The translations under genes and the position numbers were made by a program. Under the pieces are notes generated by a model. It worked only from the letters and a program-made list of their open reading frames with translations, searched no databases and was not told the DNA's origin. Shown here in pieces: positions 8,094 to 15,800 of a stretch of 17,321 nucleotides of DNA. Position 1 is the first letter of the stretch. Every line of letters starts with the position of its first letter. Origin of the DNA: Baffinella frigidus (lineage: Eukaryota > Cryptophyceae > Cryptomonadales > Baffinellaceae); NCBI GenBank assembly GCA_026770585.1, contig MU646377.1, positions 517,206 to 534,526 on the forward strand. The letters are read 5' to 3'.

Positions 8094-8566
8094 ATGTTCT
8101 CGAACGCATCAATGATGCTATCCGCCGTGTTGATGATTCTCGCGCTGTCAATGGGCGCTGCATTAGCGCCTGGAGCCACCGGCTCAACCTCGGGGCTGCG
8201 GCCCGTTGGGCACAGGAACCTGGCCTTCGCCCCTGCGCTATCGCTGGGGGCCCATCCCATGGTATTCCATGGGCAGCAGCCCTCTGCATGGGCGCCGGGG
8301 ATGCGTAGCACGAGCGCCCTTCCACCAGGGCGGCGCGGCATGCCCCTTCTCGCAGCGCCTCCGGCAGGCGCTGCAAGAATGCAGCACACCAGCTTCGATA
8401 TGCAGCGCGCTGCTCCCAGACCCGGGAGCGTCCTCCCGCGGGCGGGGCGGATCGGAAGTCGCGGGGGGTTATCGCGTCGCGTCGGGCGGGCGGTGCCGCT
8501 GGACATGTCGACGTCGGGGGGGGATGAGGGGGACAAGATGACGGTGTCGGGCTTTTTCGCGAAGCT
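8094..8566 (+). CDS. exon 1 of the GH36 gene: predicted signal and transit-like presequence
   Basis: The frame open from 8049 has in-frame ATGs at 8049, 8070 and 8094. I chose 8094 because it puts a hydrophobic core (residues 7-25, MMLSAVLMILALSMGAALA) right after the start, as in a signal peptide; starting at 8049 would put 15 charged and glycine-rich residues before it. A stretch rich in Arg, Ala, Pro, Ser and Gly follows to about residue 130, with few acidic residues, and then a short acidic segment (SGGDEGD). Signal peptide plus transit-like stretch is the usual layout for import into secondary plastids, but a secreted protein with a low-complexity linker would look similar. The donor at 8567 (CT|GTGCAG) leaves phase 2, exactly what the next exon at 9323 needs, and gives FFAKL joined to SIKSFLAAV. 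Codon bias is weaker than in later exons. No recognisable promoter upstream; an AT-rich TTATAATA near 7711 is the only weak candidate. Confidence 0.5.
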
Positions 8567-11500
8567 GTGCAGGAGCGTTCCCCCTCCGCATTCTCCAGTA
8601 CAGGCTTTAGAAATCTCAACGGCACCTGCGGTAACGTTGGGTTGGAGCCATTTGGCCACTCTTTCCGTGAAGAAGGTACGGATTTCTGCTGGTCTTGTCC
8701 TTTAGGTATGGAGCAAATCTGGGGAAAGTTGCCGATCCTAAAGCCTGAACCTGATCCCGCGTAGCCGTATCTACGATGGCGACTAATCTCATGCTTCGGG
8801 GGTGCTAACCCTTCACGGGCCACACAGCGGGCTACGAAGGGATTCGTGGTGGCTCAGAGGGATTCTTGATGGCTGAGCCACCAAGAATCGGTCCGGATAT
8901 CCGTAGGAACAACCCTGAGTCACTACGGATGGCCTACCGCAGGGTCCTATGGATTATCAAATTGTGGGTTAGGTTATGGATAAATCCCTTTGTAGCCCGC
9001 TGTGTGGCTATGTGTGGCTACACATTCAACACTGGGTGACTAATGTCACTTGGTGGTACCGACCTGTACCGGATTAGTCTCCCTCCTGGTACAAACCCTG
9101 CGCGGTTCAGTCGACCGTATCTCTTGTTTGTGAGTCTACTAAAACCCTAAACCCCAAACCTTAAACCATAAACCCTAAACCCTAAACCCTAAACCCCAAT
9201 CCCTCATCCCTAATCCCTAATCCCCAATCCCTAAAACCTAAAACTTAAACCCTAAACCCTAAACCCTAAACCCCAAACCCTAAACCCCAAACCCAAACCC
9301 TAAACCCTAACCCCCCAACCAGGTCGATTAAGAGCTTCCTGGCCGCAGTAGGCCTCATGGACGGGGGGGACAAGGGGGGGGAGAAGGCGGTCACCTTGCA
9401 GGTACGCGGAACCCCAACCCCTAACCCCTAAACCCTAACCCCTAAACCCGAGACCCTGAACCCTGAACCCCAAACCCTGATTCCTTAACCCTAAACTCTA
9501 AACCCCAAACCCTAAACCTAAACCCTAGCTCTAAACCCTACACCCTACACCCTAACCCTAAACCCTAAACCCTAAACCGGCGTTGCAAGAGGGCGGCGCC
9601 CGACACCTAATAGAATCTATCTTCCTCGAAAATGTGTTGTTCAAGTGCACGGTGGTACTGCGTACAATCCAAATACTACGTGCATTCTAAAAGTGCGAGC
9701 TCGTACACACGGTCCAACGCCCAGGGCAAATCTGGGATACATTTTATGAGAGGACGCGATGGCGACCCCTGTAGATGTGAGGTGCAGTTGACCCCGGAAA
9801 TAAAGCAAAACGGCCATTGTTGACGTTATAGAGCGCTGTGCAGAGTTTTTGAAGGTTTAGAGTGCTGTGCGAAAAAATGAAAATTGGTCAAAGTTGACGT
9901 TTTTGTGACGGAACCGTCAACCCTGACATCATTTTTGGAAAGAACGTGTTGCGGTGGGCAAGTTCTCTGCACACCGCTCTAGTGGCAGGACCGTAATCTT
10001 TTCTACGGAAAGGCGTGTCGTTGGGCCATGTTGGGAGCATTTAAAACCTAAAGGACCTACAGGAACCTGAACGTAACCCTGGACCAGGTGGAGCACTTTG
10101 CGAAGGCGCTCCCTCCAAATTGTTGGGGGGGGAGCGTTGCGGTGTGGACTGACCTGTGACCAGTCTCCTGTGTAGGAATGCTGATGTGTAGGAACACCGG
10201 TTCTGACCGGTCTCCTGTGTAGGAACACTGGTTCTGACCAGTCTGCTGATGGCCAGGTGGAGCACTTTGCGAAGGCGCTCAACTCGGAGATCAACCAGTG
10301 GGTCAACCAAGTGCAAGACATGGAGGACAAGAAGCTGCAGGTATCTTCACTTCAAATTTATCTTTAACTTACAGGTTCTGTTTTAAGAAGCTATTGACTT
10401 GAGAATCTGTCGACTTAAGAAGCTGTTGACTTATGAAGCTGAAGGGACTGTTGACTTTCACCTTATCTCAACTTTCGTGACGATCCCCTCGCCGACTAAC
10501 CGGTTCAGAGCATCTGCTTGGATCAGGTATCGCCCTGGCACTAAAATTGCCCGGATTAGCCAACATCTGGGACTCTCGCTCCGCGGAAAGGCGCGGACCA
10601 AAACGTCAACTTTTACCGATTCCGAATTAAGTGGCGAGCAAATACCGACTTTGAATTAAGTGGCGAGGAACTGATACCAGGAAAGAGTGAAACCTGACGC
10701 GCACTTCTTACACCAGGAGCTGCTGCGGAGCCCCCTGTAGAAAATTTCGAAACCCGAATCCCGAAACCCGAAACCCGAAACCCGAAACCCGAAACCACCG
10801 AACCATAAACCCTAAATCACCGAAACCTGACGTCCAAATTACACCGGTGTAGTAACTCGAAACCCTAAACCAGGAACTGCGGAGCTCGCTGGAGAACATC
10901 TCGGAGCTTCTGAACAGAGGGGTGTTCTCTTCGGGCGACGCGTCTGTCAAGGAACTCCTCGAAACGTGCTTTCTCGCCCCCTGCCTCTGTCTGTGTAGTC
11001 GCATCCATACATTGGGTTTCGCAGATTGGTCCATTTATTTTGATGGTACTAATCAAGAATTGCTCGGTACAAAGACATGCTATTAACCGAATTTTCGACT
11101 GGATTTTCGGTCGAAATCTCCTTTGAAGCCCACTACGTGGCTACGTGGCTAGTCAAAGGGGCCCATCTCTACTTGAAGGGACCTCTTCTCACAAATAGAC
11201 AACGCGCAACCCGAGGGTTGTACGTCCGTAGAGGGCGATTCGTCCCCAACAAACGGGGGTAATTCGTCCTTCGAGGGTTCCGCGCCCGGACTGAAAACAC
11301 TACGGGTAAAAGTATATTGTAAGGCACGTCCAGTTTGTACCAGGAAAAAGCCGTACACTTGCAATTTTACGGGGATTCTTCCGGACATGGAGAACATTCC
11401 CGGTACAAACCGGACGTGCCTTACAACCCTACAGTAGGGAATGAAATCCCTAGGGACCTAGGAATTTCCTATGGGGGGTGAATAGATGGACTCGTAGTAG

Positions 11501-12737
11501 TTTGAGTCCGGGCGCGGATTCGTCCTCAAACAATTCTTGATACGTACGGATCAGGCGGCGGACAACGGACCCCGCGACGCGCGACCTCTTCTACCCAACA
11601 TATAACTTGCTAGAGGGTTATACGTCCATAGCGGGTTATACGTCGAGGGTCATTCGTCCTTAGGGGGTTATTCGTCCTTAGAGGGTTATTCGTCCTCAAT
11701 AAAAGGTTGAATTTGTACGGCAGGTGGCGAACAACGGACCCCGCGACGCGCGACCTCTTCCGGACCGTGCGCCGCATCCGCGCCGAGTACGACATCCGCG
11801 TCAAGGTTTCAAACCCTACATCCCAAACCACAGACCCGAAACCTTAAACCCTGCCTCAGTCTTCATCTTCTTCCTCTTTTCTCTCCACGCCTGAACGTTT
11901 CGCTCTAAAAGTGTTTTGTGGAACAAATTCCACATTGTTGCAGCGGTGGGCGATTGACGTTTGGCGCGTGTTTCTGGTACAAATTTCTACAACTAATTGT
12001 AGGTAAAATCCCGTTCGTGACCTGGCGTGGTGTGCATTCCACACAGCGGACTTCGAAAGGAGTTTGCATAACTCTCAAGCGATAAGACCTAGGACCCTAC
12101 GGTAGGCAATCCGTAGGGACATAGGGGGGGTTCCTACCGATAAGGACACCGGAAATGGCTTTACCCCGAAGCATTTTTGCCTGCGTAGCCCGATGTGTGG
12201 GTAGCTCTTTCTCAAGAGACCGTCTATAGAGGGTTATCCACCGAGATCAAGCATTGTAGCTCTGCTGATGTGGGGTTTGGCAGACGCTGACGGACGTGGT
12301 AAAGCCGCTCTCAAAGGAGGAGATCTACGCGGCGTTAAGTTGTCTGTTGTAGTTAAGTTGTCGGTTGTAGTTAAGTTGTCTGTCGCAGTTAAGTTGTCTG
12401 CTGTAGTTTAAGTTGTTTGTTGCACTTACCCCACAACAATCGGGAAACAAAGCACAAATCGTAAGCCCCAAAACAGACGCTGACTGTGGTGAAGCCGCTC
12501 TCGAGGGATCTACGCGCCCACTGGGCCCCACACCTCAAACCCTGATCCCCGAACCCTAAACGCTCAACCCTACCTCCCTACCTCCCTCGAAGTGTGGGAT
12601 GGCAATTGTTTCGGGTGTGGGGTTTGGCGCTGAACACTGCCCGCTTGGCAGACGCTGACGGACGTTGTGAAGCCGCTCTCCAAGGAGGAGATCTACGCGG
12701 CCACTGGCTCCAAGCTCGAGCAGATCGTCCAGGTGTC

Positions 12738-12774
<37 letters not shown>

Positions 12775-12825
12775 CGCGCGCGCGCTCTCTCTCTCTCTGT
12801 CTTGCTCTCTGTCTTGCTCTCTGTC

Positions 12826-12860
<35 letters not shown>

Positions 12861-15800
12861 TGCGCGCTCTGTCTCTGTCTCTCTCACACACACCACGAAC
12901 CGATACAGAGCATCGACGCGAACGTGGAGTTTGTGGAGGACTTCTCGCCGATGACGGACGCGGAGCTCTCGGAGCGCCTCGCGAAACTCGGCCTCTCGGA
13001 TCTCCAGCGCTCCAGCATCGCGGTACCTCATTACTCCGCAACAATTCATTCGAATCCCAATCAATAATTTTAAAATCTTTAATTGGGGTGTTCAAATCGT
13101 TGATTGGGTTCACATTACTACACAATTGCTGATGAAATTACTACACAATTTCTTTAATATTACTACCGGCAGTATCATCCTTGTGTGTAGTAATTTTCGT
13201 GAGCCTGATGACGGACCTACTAGTTACTACAATTGCTTTACTGATATTGGTATGCTTTCACGCATTACTACACAACCGCGTTGCTGTTACTGCTAGTATG
13301 CACCTTGTGTAGTAATTTTCGCGTGTAGTAAGTTTCGTGAGTCGTGACAGCTGACATGACAGCTTCCCTTTCCCGGACGTGACGCCCGTGATGCTGACGT
13401 GACGGCCTTACGTGATGTCCCTGATGCCCGTGACAGGCGGCAGAGGAGCAGCTGCGCGCGGGGTTTGAGCACGCTGCGACTCGCTTTGGTTATTCTAGCA
13501 CGCGCCAGACGGTTCTTTCGAGTGCGGGAAGCCAGTCCGTCCATCTACACCCCCCGTTCCTGGACGTGACGCCCGTGGTGTGTCCATGATGACAGGCGGC
13601 GGAGGAGCAGCTGCGCACGGCGAGTGGACGCGACCTGTGCACTACTATTTGAACACACGGAAATCACACGACGGTTGGATCATACTAGTAATAGTAAGGC
13701 AATTGTGTAGTAATTTTGCACCATCATAGTGATAGTGAGGCAAGTGTGTAGTAATCTTGCGGACGCGACAGGCGGCGGAGGAGCAGCTGCGCGCGGGGTT
13801 TGAGCGCGCGCGCTTCTCCATCTGGTCGAGGCTCAAGAACCGGGAAGTTGAGGCTGGCGCCGCGACTCTGGACATTAAGGTGTGTTTGTTGTTATTTATG
13901 ATTTATGATTTATGATTTATGATTTATGATTTATGATTTATGATTTATTTATCATTATTTATTATTGAGGGTTTAGCCTTTAGCCTTTAGCCTAGCCTTC
14001 AGCCTTTGGCCTTGGGCCTTTAACCTTGAGCCTTTTGGAGTTGAAGGTTTGGGTTTTAGGGTTTAGGGTTATATTGCTAGAGCGAGATGACTTTTTCGGT
14101 TGTTTTGACGTTACGATGCATGACGCGATACCCCCAAACCCCAAACCCCAAACCCTAAACCCTAAACCCTAAACTCCAAACGTTGAGATCAACGTGTACA
14201 TTGCTAGCGCGTGAGACGTATTTTGATAGTTCGAGAGAGAGAGCGAGAGAGAGAGCGAACGAGCGAGAGAGCGACAGGGACAGCGTGAGAGCGAGCGCGC
14301 GCGAGATCTTCATACAACCCTAAACCCCTCCGTTCTGCAGAATGGGACACTGTGGGCGTCGGCGATCAACTCGGGGGTGCGCGTTCCGGTTTTCGAGAAC
14401 ATCGGGCCCTCGATGTACATGGACGACACCGACGGCAAAAACATGTACCATCGGGATTAGGGTCTAGGGGTTGGGGTTTTGAGGCCTCGAACACAATCAC
14501 ACGTTGGCGAAAGTTGACAGTTGAGTACCAGCATCCTCAACTTTAGGCATTATTTGATTGTTCTACTTGAGACGACAAAGAAAAGGGGGGGGAAATGTGT
14601 GCAGTCAAACAATTTCAAAATTTGACAGTTTCGGACCAGCACCGTCAAATTTTGGGATGGTTTGATTGTGTCGGTTGCTGGTTGGCGGGCCTTTCTTGCT
14701 CGAGACTTTGGGACCACCCAATCCCAAGGCTTGACAGCAATCATGAACAATAACAACACCGATAAGTTTCCTGGTGTTGATGGCGCGCGTGTTACCGCAG
14801 TTTCCTTGGCATGCGCGCGTTTAATCCCAAGTCTTGACAGTAATCATGAATACAATAACAACAATATGTTTCCTGGCATTGATGGCGCGCGCGTTACCGC
14901 AGTTTCCTGGGCATGCGCGCGACGCAGGAGCTGAGTCAACACAAGGTGCGGCTGGGCACGCTGCCGGCCACGGCGGGGCGGTGGCTCTCGTGCGCGCGCC
15001 AGAAGCTCTGGTGGATGTCTCCGGATGTGAAGCCCCTACCCAGACTGCCTCCTGTGAAGGGTGTGTCTAGGAAGGAGAAGAGTGTGTCTAGAAAACATAA
15101 GCAAAAGAGGATGTCTAGGAAGCAGAAGAGTGTGTCTATGGAGCAGAAGGGTGTGTATAGGAAGCAGTGTGCCTAGGAGGCTGGGCACCCTGCCGGCCAC
15201 GGCGGGGCGCCAGAAGACCAGAAGGTCTCGCCAGAAGCTCTGGTGGATGTCGCCTCATGTGAACCCCTCACCCCGATCCTGCCACGGGTTAGAAACCTTG
15301 CACCCTACACGCTAAACCCTAAGCCCCAAACCCTAAACCCCAAACCTAAACCTTAAACCCTAACCCCCATGTACCCTGTACCCTAAACCCTACACCCGCC
15401 ACCCTACACCCTAACCCCTAAACCCTATCGTTTTGCGATTTTGAAAACAATACAAGAAAAAAAATCGCACAACCACTTAGCCATCAGTCGTATGTTTACG
15501 CCAAATACTCCACTATAGATCATTCACAAAAAGAAAACACCAACCCCCATCCCTAAACCCTGAACACTAACCCTAGGTTGGATCGCGGGACGATGTGATT
15601 CCTCCCGAGACGCAGTTCTTCCTCGCGGATGTTGGGGAGGGCATGTACGTCCTCGTCCTCCCGGTAACACCCCTCCTAAACCTTAAGCCCTAAACCCTAA
15701 ACCCTAAACCCTGCACACCTAAACCCTAAACCCTAAACCCTAAAACCTGCTAAACCCTAAACCCTAAACCCTACATCCTAAACCCTGAGCACTAAACCCT

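Noticed and set aside
7783-8823. 346-residue open frame on the minus strand
   Set aside because: It lies opposite GH36 exon 1 and two repeats (family C copy and its inverted partner), has no recognisable domain, and is low-complexity Arg/Pro/Ala/Ser as expected for GC-rich antisense. The plus-strand exon joins in phase to a recognisable protein.
12281-12530. Echoes of exon 12652 as mutually exclusive alternative exons
   Set aside because: The first copy has an acceptor and intact codons but runs into a minisatellite without an in-frame donor; the second has frame-breaking deletions. Kept as echoes.
12556-13125. Arg/Glu-rich (RERERE) protein on the minus strand and SLSLSL proteins on the plus strand
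   Set aside because: These are translations of the CT microsatellite in an intron, running into flanking exons in the wrong frame or strand.
14341-14460. Exon 14341 ending at the in-frame TAG (14458-14460) as the end of a gene
   Set aside because: The GH36 pattern continues in the next exons and the donor at 14445 joins 14903 in phase, restoring FLGMRATQEL where the family expects it.
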